The notes: generated by a model not told the origin, from the sequence alone. A stretch of 29,478 nucleotides of DNA from Elysia marginata (GCA_019649035.1 BMAT01006172.1:123808-153285); one strand, 5' to 3'. Shown: positions 1 through 11,499, counted from the stretch's first letter. Made by a program: numbers and translations.

Positions 1-42
<42 letters not shown>
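1..42. repeat. (TAC)n microsatellite, left flank of transposon
   Basis: Uninterrupted TAC/CTA trinucleotide repeat running off the left edge. The same repeat resumes right after the transposon at 1884, so one microsatellite appears to have been split by the insertion. Confidence 0.95.
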
Positions 43-74
43 CAGATATAATTTAAGTAGAGATGTCTCACTCT
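43..74 (+). repeat. Left terminal inverted repeat
   Basis: Begins CAGATATAATTTAAGTAG and continues through GATGTCTCACTCT. It pairs with 1852-1883 with two mismatches, at TIR positions 5 and 9. A short hairpin follows at 69-84 (ACTCTA, GGGG loop, TAGAGT). Confidence 0.9.
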
Positions 75-148
75 AGGGGTAGAGTGAGGAAAGAATGAGA
101 GTACCGTTTCTTGGGTACCCCTAGTTAAAGGCATGAGTGTTCACAAAC

Positions 149-300
149 ATGGAAGGTGCGGGAAGAGGTGAAGTCCATAGATCCCGTTCAAGTTTTAGAA
201 ATGGTGGGGAATTTTGCAAAGCTATAAATTGCAAAAATGCAAGGAACAAAACAGAATGTAAAGACATTTCCTTCCACATGTTTCCCAAGGACGTAGAACG
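149..300 (+). CDS. THAP zinc-finger first exon (transposase relic)
   Basis: ATG at 149 opens 50 codons plus two bases, ending at GAACG|GTAAAT, a plausible splice donor; read through, the next codon is a stop. After about 20 basic and glycine-rich residues the translation shows FCKAINCKN (a C-x4-C pair, the first two zinc ligands of the C2CH THAP domain), then an acidic/basic linker and SFHMFPKD, the usual THAP S-F-H-x-F-P block. The invariant tryptophan, the CxxH second zinc half and the AVPTIF-type ending would lie in a later exon, which I could not find within the element. In THAP transposases this domain binds the transposon ends. It is almost certainly non-functional alone. The position just inside the left TIR supports a transposase origin over a host THAP gene. 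Confidence 0.7.
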
Positions 301-1851
301 GTAAATTTTATGAAAATAAAGTTATTTTCTGGTAGGCCTATAGATCTAAACTCAAGCCATTTTGCTTTGTCACAGCTTTTGATTTGACAACACAAATCTT
401 GATCTAAACTAGAATCTATATCTAATCTAGATTTTTTTAGATTTAAGTAGATCCAGTTTTTAATCTAAATCCCATATTTAGATATAAATCTACAAGTTTT
501 GGAAAGAATTTCCAGTGAGTGGTGCCACTCTCACAAAGCCTTAGAGTGTTTGAGGCTATCTAGAATCTCGAATCTAGGTCTAATTCAGTGGTAACTGCCT
601 ATATTATTTTTAAAAATAAAGTCATGTGCAGTGAGATTCATGGTTTTACTTATAACAAACATTAGCATCTAGATTGTAGGCCTATAGATCTAGATTGTAC
701 TCAGGTATCATTGACCCATCCTTTAATACTGTATGTACATATATAAAGCATTCACATGTTTTTCGTAAGTATGGTTATAAAGACGAATTTGTAATTATGC
801 AATCCTAGTCTACAGGATGAAGGAAGGGGAGGATTTTTTACACAGGGTGAGTACTCTTAAAAAATTGCGGTCTGTCAAGTGTCGAGACTTTGCCAGTTCA
901 ATAGAAAATATATATCGATTCTACCCCCGATACTTTAACATATCAGATAGAATTTAACTTGCATTGCTTGATTTTAAGTGTATTATTGTATGACTTCTCA
1001 TGTTTGATTCACTTTATAAATTTATGTAAAATATAATAAACACTTTGGTGCACTTTTAAGTGCATTTGTGTTGCTAAAATTATTGGTTTAATCAGTCTTT
1101 TACAGTTTTAGTGCACTTGCGTTGTTCTAGTTGTTGATTTTGTTGAAGCTTCATAGTTTATAAAACTTGTGTTGTTGATTTCAGTTCCAATCATTAAAGT
1201 TTTAATGTCCTCTTTAGCTTGCCCAAAGTCATTTAACTTGACTCTGAAAATTTAAATAACTTGATTTTATGCTATAAAACAAATCATGGTAATTTGAAAC
1301 TATTTAAAGAGTACTTGTTTATTTTTTCCAAATGACTAAAAAATTTTGCTACTAAATAAATTAAAAAGACGACCCGGCAGTAAACAGGTAATACCAATAA
1401 GGATGCAATGCTGTCAAAAACGTAGTCAAAACTGACTTTCTTTCATGGTAAATACGCCATGATAAGTTGAAACTATTTAAAAAGAGTTATTGATATGATG
1501 GTAAGAACTTTTGCTAAGAACTATTTACAAAGTGTATTTTAATAAAAATTGTAATTAAACATACTTAGAACATTCTGTTAACACTTTAAATATCCAAACC
1601 TATTATTTCATAAATTTTCTATGAAAATACAAAAAATTACCAAAAAAAATTTTTAGTACATAGAAAACTGTGCTGCTACAGTAATATTATTAAAAAATAC
1701 CAAATGGTAACTCAAAACTATTTTAAGAGCGCAATACTGGCAAAAAAAAATAGTAAAACTGTCAGATTGGCACTATACTGTATCTAAACCAGGAATGACC
1801 AAGGGAAATAACCCAAAAATCTTCCTTATACAAATAAAGAGCGAAAAACTC

Positions 1852-1883
1852 AGAGTGAGACATCTCTACTTAAACTATCTCTG
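1852..1883 (-). repeat. Right terminal inverted repeat
   Basis: Reverse complement of the left TIR at 30 of 32 positions; it ends TATCTCTG and abuts the CTA microsatellite at 1884. The high similarity of the two TIRs suggests limited decay since insertion. Confidence 0.9.
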
Positions 1884-1904
1884 CTACTACTACTACTACT
1901 ACTT

Positions 1905-1964
<60 letters not shown>

Positions 1965-1985
1965 GTACTACTGCTGCTACTTCTA
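1884..1985. repeat. (CTA)n microsatellite, right flank of transposon
   Basis: About 100 bp of CTA repeat with scattered TTC, CTG and CTAG interruptions. It degrades into imperfect CTG/CTA-rich sequence up to about 2160. Confidence 0.95.
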
Positions 1986-3345
1986 TTGATTCTGTACTAC
2001 TTCACTACAGCTGCTCTTATTACCACTAATACTAGTGCTGCTGCTCTGCCTCTCCTGTTGCTGTTGCTAATCTTATCTCAAGATCTTCTAGTTCTACTAC
2101 TATACTATCACTAGCGTTTCAACCAAATCTACACTAGTACTTAGTTTCTTATTCCTTCTACCACTGTTGCTATATTAACAGAAACACAGCAATAGATGTG
2201 ACGAGAGAAGAATAAAAAGGACAGAAGAAAGAGCGAGGGAGATGAGAGCAATTTGGGAGAGGGAAATAAGGCAAAGAATTGTTATTAGTAAACGTTGTTC
2301 TTGAAGTGGTTTAGATTTTATAACCTCATTGGATTGTGTGCTAACATTAATATTTAGAAAGATAGCAAAAACAGATAAAGCAACAAGACTGCTTGATTTG
2401 AGTTAACCTTGGAACGTGTAAATTGGTAGGTACACTATTTTTTTTAATAATCCACTACACCATTTCTTATAAAACTTCATTGACTGCCAATCCGACAGAG
2501 GGTTGATTTTTAAACATGTTGTATGATGCTTAAATCTAGTTCAGAAATATTTAAGCACCATAAGCTAAAACATAAACCTAACCGTTTTTTAGGTTACATA
2601 GTAATGACACAAAATAATGTCGTGCCATATACCACGTCACAATTTAAAACGTATGCCGTACCGTGTCAAAAGACCAAAACTTTAGAACAATATGGATGGC
2701 TATTTTTAATCAGGCATTTCTTGAGAATTTTTTAACGCAGTATAAACACATTGATCTACCCTTTCAAGAAGGGGATACAGATTTTAAAATACTTTTTTTT
2801 CATTTCATGTTAAGCCTTATTTCAACTTTCTTATTATTTTAACAGTCATACACATACAAACGTTACATGCATTCTCATTTCGTTTTAATTTTTTTTTGTG
2901 TGTGTATACTTATATGCCTTCTTGGAAAATGAATGTGTCTATTTTAGATTTCTGTAATTTATATGTTTTCCTATTTTTCTCTATTACTAATTTTATACTT
3001 ACAATCGCTTTCATTCTTTTCTAGCGTCGTCCATACATTAACTTTTTTTAAATTCAACCATCGTTTTTTGTTTTTATTTTTCATCTTTGTGCTCACTGAG
3101 CAACCAAACTGTTTGTTCTATTGTTAACAATGCTCGGGTATTGCCAGGTAACACTCAGGAAAAACGTTAAACCTTTTTTTATATCGTTGTTGTTACTTTT
3201 ATTGTCAATGTTGCTGTAGTTCTTTCTGGTATTGCTATGGTTTTCATTACTACTCTCAATATAGCATTATTCTATTAAGTATTTTCAGCGCAAAAATTAT
3301 CATACACGACTGATTTATTGCGAGTTATACGAGGGCTTGTATTAT
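1986..3345. other. AT-rich sequence, no gene seen
   Basis: Degenerate trinucleotide sequence at first, then AT-rich DNA with T-runs. The 70-codon frame at 2523-2735 begins with a real ATG but has no recognisable motif and ordinary composition, so it is not called as a gene. Confidence 0.6.
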
Positions 3346-3425
3346 TGTTGCTATTATTATCATAATTGTTATAATTATTAATATTATTATTATTATTATT
3401 ATTAATATTACTGCTTCATTATTAT
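3346..3425. repeat. (ATT)n-rich microsatellite
   Basis: Imperfect TTA/ATT repeat with TATTATTATT runs, broken by AATTATAATT-type segments. Confidence 0.85.
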
Positions 3426-3904
3426 AAACATGAGTATGAACGGTCTTTTTGGAATTTTAAAAAAAATTGTTGTTTTTTTTTAAATACAATCGCGGACTTA
3501 GTGTCAAAGACTTGCATTTGCAATAGATTTTAGTTGTACACATAATTTTTTTACTCTAAGCATGTTCAGTGTACGCTATTTTAAATGCTTTCCAAATATC
3601 TTTCCATGTTTTCATGTTTGTAAAAGTCTCTCGAGCAGACTCATTTGTTGTAGCAGTCTTTGATTCCTATACTCTAACAAGCCAATCTTTTTTCATTATA
3701 GTATCTATAATCATATCAACATAATGATCACGAGTTTCGTAACAATCAGTATCACCATTAATTGTGATTCATTGTGACTTGCACCATTCTCATCATCATC
3801 ATTACTATCGTTGACATAGTCCATTGTCACCACCATTATAAAAATGTTATTTTTATCGCAATAATCAAAATCACAATTGTGTTTTACAATTATATCATCA
3901 ACAA

Positions 3905-3953
3905 GATCATCATCATCATCATTATAATCATCATCATCATCATCATCATCATT

Positions 3954-3987
<34 letters not shown>
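3905..3987. repeat. (ATC)n microsatellite
   Basis: CAT/ATC repeat with a few ATT interruptions. It creates long open frames on both strands (poly-Ile on plus, poly-Asp on minus), which are by-products of the repeat. Confidence 0.95.
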
Positions 3988-3989
<2 letters not shown>

Positions 3990-6900
3990 GGATAAGTCAG
4001 CGACATTCTTGGCGTTATAGCCATCTTGAAGTATGGCCGTATACATACTTTCACTCTATACATTTCAACCCTCTAGGCCTATATCAGCATCTCCCTCTAG
4101 CTTATTCTGTGAGTTAGTTTAAACACAAACATCACTCTTGATATTTAAAAAAAAGTGCGACAATCAGTTGTCCGAAATTATAGTACCATAAGCTTGCGAG
4201 ACATGTTTTGTAATTTTTTTTTATTTAAAGGTTCTTTTTAAATCTTACTGTAAACTTTAGACAGGGTAGAATAACATATTAAAAACAGTATTATTGTGTA
4301 TACATAATGGGCCGAAACGCTTCATCTTCACAAAACCACTTTCAAACCGTGACCCATTTGCCATTTCTGAGTGAGAGGAAAATATCTCAAAAGTAGAATA
4401 GTCTGACCGTATCAATTTTGAAACCAAGGTACAAAGAGAATTTTAAATCCTTTTATACAGATAGGACAGAGTCTGATTTTACTGGTTTAAAAAAGGAATC
4501 TAATCGATCTTACACTAAAATATCTGAACATTAAAAACTGTGCGAGAGAATCTATCTTCTACACAGTTATAACGTAAAATAGTCCTAAGATTTTTCGCAT
4601 GTCTATAATAAAATACATAGCAAAACAGATTGCATCAATGTAGAGCAGGGGAGAAAATTCAACTATTATTTGTCATTTTTCTTATTATTTCCCTTGCATT
4701 GTACGTGGCAAATTATGCCATAAATGCTTTCGCATGGCAACTCAGACCGCAGTTAAGGTTAATGGGAACGTTGCTTGTTACATTAAATTTTTGGTTTGAC
4801 GTTTTAAAAACAAACATTTATACTCTTCAGGTGTGATAAATAAAATATAACTATTTTCAAGGATTTTATTTTTCAATTCTTCTACTGGTTTTCTTAAAAA
4901 ATTTTACTTTTACACGATTTTTTATATAAACCTATTCAGCTTTCTGATTTTTATTGTAGTTTACCAGGCTTCTGCGGCAATTTGGGTCATCATCTTTATC
5001 ATAGCTAAAACATGAAAAAAGTTAGTATATTATATAAGGTAAAATGGGATAACAAGAAGATCAAAAAACTCTAAGAAAGACCTTGAAAGAGGGAGGAATG
5101 GAATCCAGTTCATATATCTTACACAACGTTTTACATGTTGGCTAAATCACAGTGTATGGACTCAATATGATTTGAAAAAATGGAAAAAGGGAAAACTTGA
5201 ATCATCGTCAACTGTGACAAGAAAAGATCCATAATCATGATGCTATTCTAATACATATATACATCAATAAATCTCAGGTAACATGACAGTTTCTGCACAC
5301 AGTTTTTAGGATTACTTTACAAATGTTACATTGGAGTTTTTACATTAAAATAGAATTATAAATAGCAAAATTTAGGGCAAGTCAACACGATTGATACCAA
5401 ACATCAAATGTTCATTATACTTCAACGGCTACAAACACATCAGAGATGAACACCGACACAGCACTTCATCATTCCTTTCAAAATAAATAATTAAGGTTAA
5501 ACTTGAAAAAGAAAATGAGCAATAACACCACCATGACCTTTACCCATCGAAGAACCTCTGAACTAAAAGGTGGGCTGTGCAAAAAATTTCTTAACCATTT
5601 TGGCAATATTAATTGTCTCTTGAATCAGATGCAGAAGTAATTCATGTATATTAAAAACCTTGATAAACATACAATTTACGAGAAGAATATTTCAAGATTT
5701 TCGAAAATATGATTGTAAACAGACAGTTTCTCACACCCTCCCTATGTTTCTAAACCAGTCGCGCTTATCTTTTATGTAAACAGTGGTCGATGCATCAGCT
5801 TAGGCTAAGTTTACATGTCTACAAGTAGATCTAAGTGTTTAAATAAACATTTAGAAAAATCTTGAATGTCTGCTGCTGTTTTAGTATGTCTGTAGTTTCC
5901 ATGTCTTCAGCCTGTTTTACTTTTTATTTCTCTTGCACACATTTACCCTTTTGATTAAGGTAACTCTTTAACCATTTATAGCCGGCGAACCAAAATCTTT
6001 TTCAGCTTATATTTTTCACAACTTTTCGTTTTAGATCTTTTGATTCTTACCGGCAGCTTTTAGTCCTCTCGTGAAAAAGAATGCAGACAATGAGAAACTG
6101 CATTGATACATTTCTCACAAATGAAATAACGATTGTTTGAAAGGACGCTGCTTAGTTATAGTGTAAAATGTTTCTATCTTTATTTTTTTTAAATTTCGAC
6201 TGTTTAACACAGTTAAAGGAAAGATAGATTGACCAAAGTCGAAATGACGCTATATTATCTAGTGAGAGCGATAGAAATAGCTTAACCCGTATTTCTGCCT
6301 TCAAAATTTACGTTACATTTGAAACCTTACGGTAGTCACTCACACACACACAACTGCTATAAACAGAGAATCAAAGTAAAATCACCTCATGAGTTCACGA
6401 ACCCGCGACTTTAACGTTTTGACATATGCACAGAAAACTTTGCGATAGTTAACTACAGAATAAGGCAACTATGTCAAAAAAACAAAGCTGTAGTACAAAA
6501 ATAGCACAAGCAAATAGCTCTTTTAATGCCTTAAATGCTATGCAATATCGAGAGTCTCTTTCTGCACCGCCTAGTTGTTGTTCTTTTCTCCACAAGGATG
6601 TTTTTATTTGTTCCTCTTGTACACGGACAAAAAACTTCTACCCTTAAAACAGTTTGCCCCGTACCCGGAAAGCGTCTACACATTCAGCGGTTTCAATTTT
6701 TTTGCTTGCCTGGAAANNATTAATAGATTGAAGTCATAAACATAATCGTCTTCTCTAAAATGGAATGTGAATCCTTGGGGGAAATTAATTCATTGTTAGT
6801 TTTATTTTAATCTGAGCATACACAAGGTGTATACAATGTCATACAAGCACTTCCCATAAAAACTTTTTTTTAGTAATTTTTCTCTTAGCTGTATAATGAT

Positions 6901-8578
6901 AACACAAAGAATTTAGTTATTCAGTATTTGTTATATCTGTTTTGAAGGCTAATTTTATTTTTATCTAAGCAAATTGATTAATAGCAAACCAGAACTGTGA
7001 ACTGCGAACTTTTCCAGGAGCAAATCGTAACAGTATAAAACACTGTCAAGTGTCATGTAGTTTATAAGAATCAAATCTTAAAAATGTACATGTTGCATTA
7101 CAATGACATTCATAAAACAAACTGTCAGTGTTAGCTTTGAACAGATATTGCGTACACAACTTCAAGGCATTAGATAAGGAGAATGAACAATCTCTTGAAG
7201 ATCACTTTCTTGCATTGCAGTCTTGAAAAAATAAATTTTCCTTGAGAGCAAAACAACTAAAATAATGTGTTTATAAAATGATTAATAGATATTGTTTAAC
7301 TTTAATTATAATAAACAATGAAGGCAGATATTCTCAAGATTAAATCAATTAAGAAAATTAAACTGTGGAACTTCACGTGGAACTTGAGGAATCAACAAAC
7401 AAATATGAAACACTTGTATAATTTGGAGAAATTTGGATGACTATGGACGCATGGCGGTTAGTCCGAGGTCATTAGGACATACTTAGTATTTGTATGAGTA
7501 GTATTTAAATCTTTCTAAAAAAAACACTAATTGATAGGGTCGGTTGATTGGTGAGAGGTTAAAAAAAAACTGATGGCTGAAAGCAGACAAACAGTCATGT
7601 TTTGGGGGTCAGAGGGCATCTTTGATAAGTATAATATCGCGTTTAACTTTAAATTGAAAACATTTCGCTATTTAGACCACTTTTTGAATTTGTTCACCAC
7701 AGCCACAAAATTGAATGCAGCCTTGTTACAACTTTGACGATTGTTCTAAGTTCTTGCTTTACAAGGTCCAAACACCAGTCTCTAATCTTGCTTCAGTGGC
7801 AGCCATGATTCAGGTATGCACTGAGTGGTATACAAACAGTGTTTTTTTTAAACACTTGATATTCTAAAATTCTATCCAACAGATGACACTTTTTATACCT
7901 TCATCATCCTATGATTCAAAAGAATAACAATCATCGTGACCAACAGTATGAGGATACTGAACAGATATAGATTATTCTTTTCTTTGCTCTTTTTTTGTCA
8001 CCCTCATATCTCAACGTAAACCCTTTCTTGAATAAATACATGTTGGGTTTACTTAATCAATATGTGATCTACTGCGCTGATATATTATCAGCTTCACTTT
8101 AATGGTCTGTGAACAGCTGTATTCTAGAAAAGTGTCCTTATTTCGCCCATCAAATCGAACGAAAGTAAATCACAATAGTTTTTACAACAATAATCTCGAT
8201 GCGTCCCTTTTCACCGAATATCGATTCAGCCTTTATAAAGAAAATGCTCGTCCAAATTTTGATTGGTATCAAAACTTGTCAAAATATTTCATTATTCGTT
8301 TTTCATGTAATACAACTCTGCTTCATTCTGCCAGGCTGCTAGCAGCTGCACATAACTAAAACGCAGCAAACGTTATGGTAGCACAACCTGTTTACTCAGG
8401 CTCTGTGCTATAGAAAAACCGTGGCATCTTTAGACTCAGCGAAATGTTTGTTTTGTTAGCGGTGCCATTAAAAAAGCCTCTTAGAACCTTGAAGTAGCCT
8501 AGTAAACACTAACATTCGTTCCGTGCAATCTCAGTGGCTTGTTACGCGAAAATCTTCAGTGCTTAGAGAGCGCGAAAT
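3988..8578. other. AT-rich sequence, no gene seen
   Basis: Roughly 4.6 kb without a coding segment I can support. Short open frames at 4630-4836, 6535-6723 and 8102-8359 lack motifs, and the first begins at TTG, not ATG. Two ambiguous bases sit at 6717-6718. No TIR pair or tRNA-like sequence stood out here. Confidence 0.6.
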
Positions 8579-8596
8579 TTAGACTAATCGACTCAC

Positions 8597-8761
8597 ACCG
8601 GTATCAAAAACGAAAGAAAACGTTAAAATGTGCCGGCGAGTAATTGGCAATCGAACAGCCTTGTTAGGGAGAAATTGCATCCTCTCTGGATCAATATAGC
8701 GGGAATTGTTTGGTCCACTCGCATCGGCACGTAATTGAGTGTTACTTCTTCTAAGGTTCTC
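8597..8761 (-). CDS. Candidate exon, unknown protein
   Basis: On the minus strand an acceptor-like sequence (CACTTTTCAG) ends at 8762 and opens a phase-0 frame of 55 codons that closes at GATACCGGT|GTGAGT, a strong donor from its intronic side. The block is richer in C and G than its surroundings. Read without splicing, the frame continues six codons to a stop at 8579. The peptide is basic and polar (begins ENLRRSNTQLRADAS, later PERMQFLPNKAVRLPITRR) and I recognise no family. It lies downstream of the SK stop codon on the same strand, so it could belong to another gene, be an alternative terminal exon of the channel (phase 0 would fit after 14126), or be chance. Confidence 0.25.
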
Positions 8762-9485
8762 CTGAAAAGTGGCGTGCAGAATAAGACTTTTGATATCAAT
8801 ATCTACTACATAAAGAAGTTCCATAATGCTGACTCAATGAGAGTCAGATTGAAAGAAAAAAGGAAACACTTCGCCAGCACACCAATTGTCACTCATTTGA
8901 TTAATACTCAAGTAAATTTGATTACTCAGTGTCTTTCATGTGGAAAACCGTCGTTAAAAAACTTCAATGTTGTAATGTCTACTCCACCGTTAACGACCTC
9001 ATGAAAAGCCACATCGCAAAGAAAATCTCTTCTTTTTTACAATCCTAGAAATGTCACATATTAAGTTTTTGCGTATTTTTTTTCTTAGTGCATGTGTAAC
9101 AACATGAAATTCCCTTTGATACGGCCAATAAAGTTTTCAATTTCTCTTTGGTTCAACTAGGTTTAACTGCCGTTTAGCAGGCTCGTGTTTAGCACTTTTT
9201 ACAGTTTTCTATGACGTTCTTTTCAAACAGAAAATTTTGGAGGTGAAAAATTTTTTACGAATCTAAATATTCCTTAAACAAGGACCAATGGCATCATCTT
9301 ATCTCATTTTTGTGTTTGAGATGAGAATTCATCTATAACTAAGCTCAGGACAGTTTTTGACCATTCTTTCCCATTTGCCTCCGCCATATAGTGGTGAATA
9401 AATAGCAAATGATTGAAATATTGTAAAGGTATGAAATTAGCAGTGGAGAGAAGTAGGCTTTTTAATGGAAATGCCCTAAATATCT

Positions 9486-9555
9486 GCCTTTAGTATGATT
9501 AGAACCCTCGACTTATAGATGCTTCGGCACCCACCGCCTTGTCACTAAGAGAAAT
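9486..9555 (-). repeat. tRNA-like dispersed repeat, copy 1
   Basis: Read on the minus strand, this matches the tandem copies at 15810-15945: CAAGGCGGTGGGTGCC, then CTATAAGTCGAGGGTTCTAATCA, then TACTAAA. AGGGTTCTAATCA resembles a pol III B box and the first block sits where a tRNA D-arm would be. It is probably a SINE head or decayed tRNA derivative. Confidence 0.55.
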
Positions 9556-9597
9556 AGCACTTTCATAAAAAAAATAAATAGCACTTTCATAAAAAAA
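9552..9597. repeat. 24-bp direct duplication
   Basis: Two near-identical tandem units, each AAATAGCACTTTCAT followed by an A-run, with a period of 24 bp. This is a small local duplication directly beside the tRNA-like repeat. Confidence 0.8.
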
Positions 9598-9654
9598 CGT
9601 AACGAAAAATAGTAATGGCGATAATCATGACTTTAAAGATATTGGTAATAGCAG

Positions 9655-9785
9655 TTGTGATGGTGGTGAAGGTGGTGGTATTGAAATGAGAAAGATAAGA
9701 TGACTATGATGGTGATGATGATCATCATCATCTTCAAAATGATGAGGATGATAATGAGGATGATATTAGGATGAGGGTGATGATA
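9655..9785. repeat. GAT/GGT-rich low-complexity tract
   Basis: Imperfect GGT and GAT trinucleotides with an orientation switch: 9713-9730 is a perfect 18-bp palindrome (TGATGATGA joined to TCATCATCA). Confidence 0.85.
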
Positions 9786-10045
9786 ATTCAAGTGCAAATA
9801 AATATAAACCTAAATGAAAGCAACAAAAAAATTCAAAACTCTACTTCTTAATGTTGTCTTCCTAAATATCTAGTCTAAAATTTAAACACCATGGCTCTTT
9901 CTTTGTAAGCTTGGTAAAAGCTGTAGGAATCTTCATAAAATGCGGAGTATACTTGATAGCAAAGCTTCTCTTCAACATCGTATCTAGATGCCTTTTTAGC
10001 TTGTTATGATGGTTTATTTTGCCGCTGTATGTAAACATGTTGAAT

Positions 10046-10051
10046 TTTATT
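10046..10051 (-). terminator. Candidate poly(A) signal for the SK gene
   Basis: TTTATT on plus reads AATAAA on minus, about 430 nt downstream of the stop codon at 10481. A second one lies at 10013-10018. The hexamer is common in AT-rich DNA, so this is only positional support. Confidence 0.2.
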
Positions 10052-10480
10052 ACACCTGTATATTAAATATCTCATCGATTAAAAAATTTGAAACAACCAT
10101 CATTGATTATTCAATTATAGAGGATAAAATGTTTTCTGTTAAACTACTTATATTGACTAGTATCAAAATGTCCATCAACCCCTTTCGTTCTATTTGAAGT
10201 GAGATCAGGCTAAATAATTTTCAATGCTGTTTACACCGAGGTTTTGCTATATCTTTTTCCCAAATACCCTATATCGCACTATAATGTATTTTTATAATTT
10301 TGTGTGTTTTAAAATTTTACTTTTACTACTGTATATCTTCAACATAAGTTGTACTAAGGATATATATTCTGCAATGATTGGACTGTATATTTTCCGTGCC
10401 ACTATGAGTCCTTTTGATAGTTCAGTTTTCCATTCACATCCAGTCAAGAATAGAGCTGAGCGTGTTTGGTAGGGGCTGCA

Positions 10481-10795
10481 TCATGCTACAGAGTCTCTGT
10501 GCAAACCCATTCGAACGCCACCAACTGCTACAGCTGACTCGTCATCATCGTCATCGTCATCGCGACCACCACTTGCCCCGCGGTCGTAGATGGGCATCTC
10601 CCGCAGGGAGAACTGCTGCTGAAACGGTCTTCGCTGACGTGGGTTGGTCGTCCTGCGCAACCCGGTGAACTCGGACAGAGGTCTGGCCACTGGAACTCTG
10701 GGCGCGGGGTCCTGGCCAGCCAGCTCCTGTCTTTGCTGTAGCGTGGCCTGAGAGATGGACCTCGCGATCAGTTCTGGTAAGGTATCCAGATGCAG
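10481..10795 (-). CDS. SK calcium-activated K+ channel, last coding exon
   Basis: Terminal exon of a KCNN-type small-conductance calcium-activated potassium channel, a plasma-membrane channel opened by calcium through bound calmodulin. The acceptor (CTGCTTATTTTCAG) ends at 10796 and the frame is phase 0, with 104 residues and a stop at 10481. The first residues, LHLDTLPELIARSISQATLQQ, align without gaps to the end of the family's C-terminal coiled coil, where vertebrate SK proteins read LIGSLQALPGLISQ-like. Beyond that the tail is not conserved: a Pro/Arg-rich stretch, then SLREMPIYDRG, a run of seven aspartates encoded by GAT/GAC codons, and the terminus RDSVA. Base composition is clearly richer in G+C than the flanks. 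It joins 14126-14227. Family assignment is strong; the exact paralogue is unknown. Confidence 0.85.
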   Translation of the reverse strand: MHLDTLPELIARSISQATLQQRQELAGQDPAPRVPVARPLSEFTGLRRTTNPRQRRPFQQQFSLREMPIYDRGASGGRDDDDDDDESAVAVGGVRMGLHRDSVA

Positions 10796-11097
10796 CTGAA
10801 AATAAGCAGACAAACTGTCAACTTAACATATAACAGCATTAGGTGTAATGTATTGGTACAGTATGCCTTTCAAAACTGGTTTCTGCATTAGCATATTATC
10901 AAACGTTGTCTAAGTGCAGTGTAAATTGTAATAAACGTATTCTTTGCTCTAATTGCTTAATGTATTACCTAAGTTATCAGATTATGAAGAATTTTTTATA
11001 GTGCCGCATAAAGAGCTAAAGGAAAAACACTAACATAAAACCATTAACGCACCCACCACATTCAACGTCAAGAACATTTTTAAGCAAAGTCTTCGTC

Positions 11098-11110
11098 ACC
11101 ACAATGACGA
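11098..11110 (+). repeat. SINE target-site duplication, 5' copy
   Basis: ACCACAATGACGA, repeated exactly at 11422-11434 on the far side of the SINE. A 13-bp duplication suits insertion by LINE-type reverse transcription. Confidence 0.9.
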
Positions 11111-11421
11111 CACCGGCTCTGTGGCCTAGCAGTAAGAAACTCGCTCAGAGATCGGGAGGTGCGTGGTTCGATTCCCGGTCGAGTCAAACCGAGGAGTTTA
11201 AAATAGGTATCAGCAGCTGATCCGCCTAGTGTCTGGCATTATGGATTTAGTGCTAAGTCTGGTTGGCCCGGTGTCAAGATAACTTGACTGGGTGTGGTGT
11301 GTGCAAGCGCTCCTTACATCACAGTGTGAAAGCACGCTTTCAATTGTCCAAAGCGCTGTCTCTGATATAACCTTGTTGTTGAAAAGAGACGTTAAAATTC
11401 AACCAACCAACCAACCAACCA
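11111..11421 (+). mobile_element. tRNA-derived SINE with AACC-repeat tail
   Basis: A 311-bp retroposon. Its head resembles a tRNA: A box TGGCCTAGCAG at 11122-11132, B box GGTTCGATTCC at 11165-11175, and ends GGCTC/GAGTC that can pair as an acceptor stem with one wobble. A non-tRNA body follows (about 11190-11390). The 3' end reads GAGACGTTAAAATTC and then AACC units, a tail style I associate with gastropod SINEs. A perfect 13-bp target-site duplication brackets it, so both ends are defined. It is antisense to the SK transcript within its last intron. Intact pol III boxes and the perfect duplication suggest a fairly young insertion. Confidence 0.9.
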
Positions 11422-11434
11422 ACCACAATGACGA
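11422..11434 (+). repeat. SINE target-site duplication, 3' copy
   Basis: Exact repeat of ACCACAATGACGA after the AACC tail; the tail's last AACC merges with the start of the duplication. Confidence 0.9.
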
Positions 11435-11499
11435 TACTATACGCTTCATGTGAAAAAAAGAAAACATCCAACTGACATTATTAGAGACCACGACAAAGC

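Larger units (their letters stand above)
43..1883 (+). mobile_element. Non-autonomous DNA transposon with 32-bp TIRs and a THAP exon
   Basis: Both ends carry a 32-bp terminal inverted repeat starting CAGA (43-74 and 1852-1883) that match at 30 of 32 positions. A THAP-type zinc-finger exon starts about 75 bp inside the left TIR, in the orientation expected for a transposase N-terminus. The other 1.5 kb is AT-rich and shows no second THAP half, RNase-H-like core or other coding segment, so this looks like an internally deleted, non-autonomous copy. THAP domains are known at the N-terminus of P-element transposases and in Kolobok transposases. The CA-starting TIR suits a P-like element, which makes 8-bp target duplications, but the flanks are CTA repeat on both sides, so a duplication cannot be read. 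Superfamily assignment is inference. Confidence 0.75.

Noticed and set aside
3711-4046. Asp-rich frame on minus and Ile-rich frame on plus
   Set aside because: Both are translations of the ATC repeat.
4630-4836. Hydrophobic 68-codon frame
   Set aside because: Starts at TTG, lacks motifs and has no splice or composition support.
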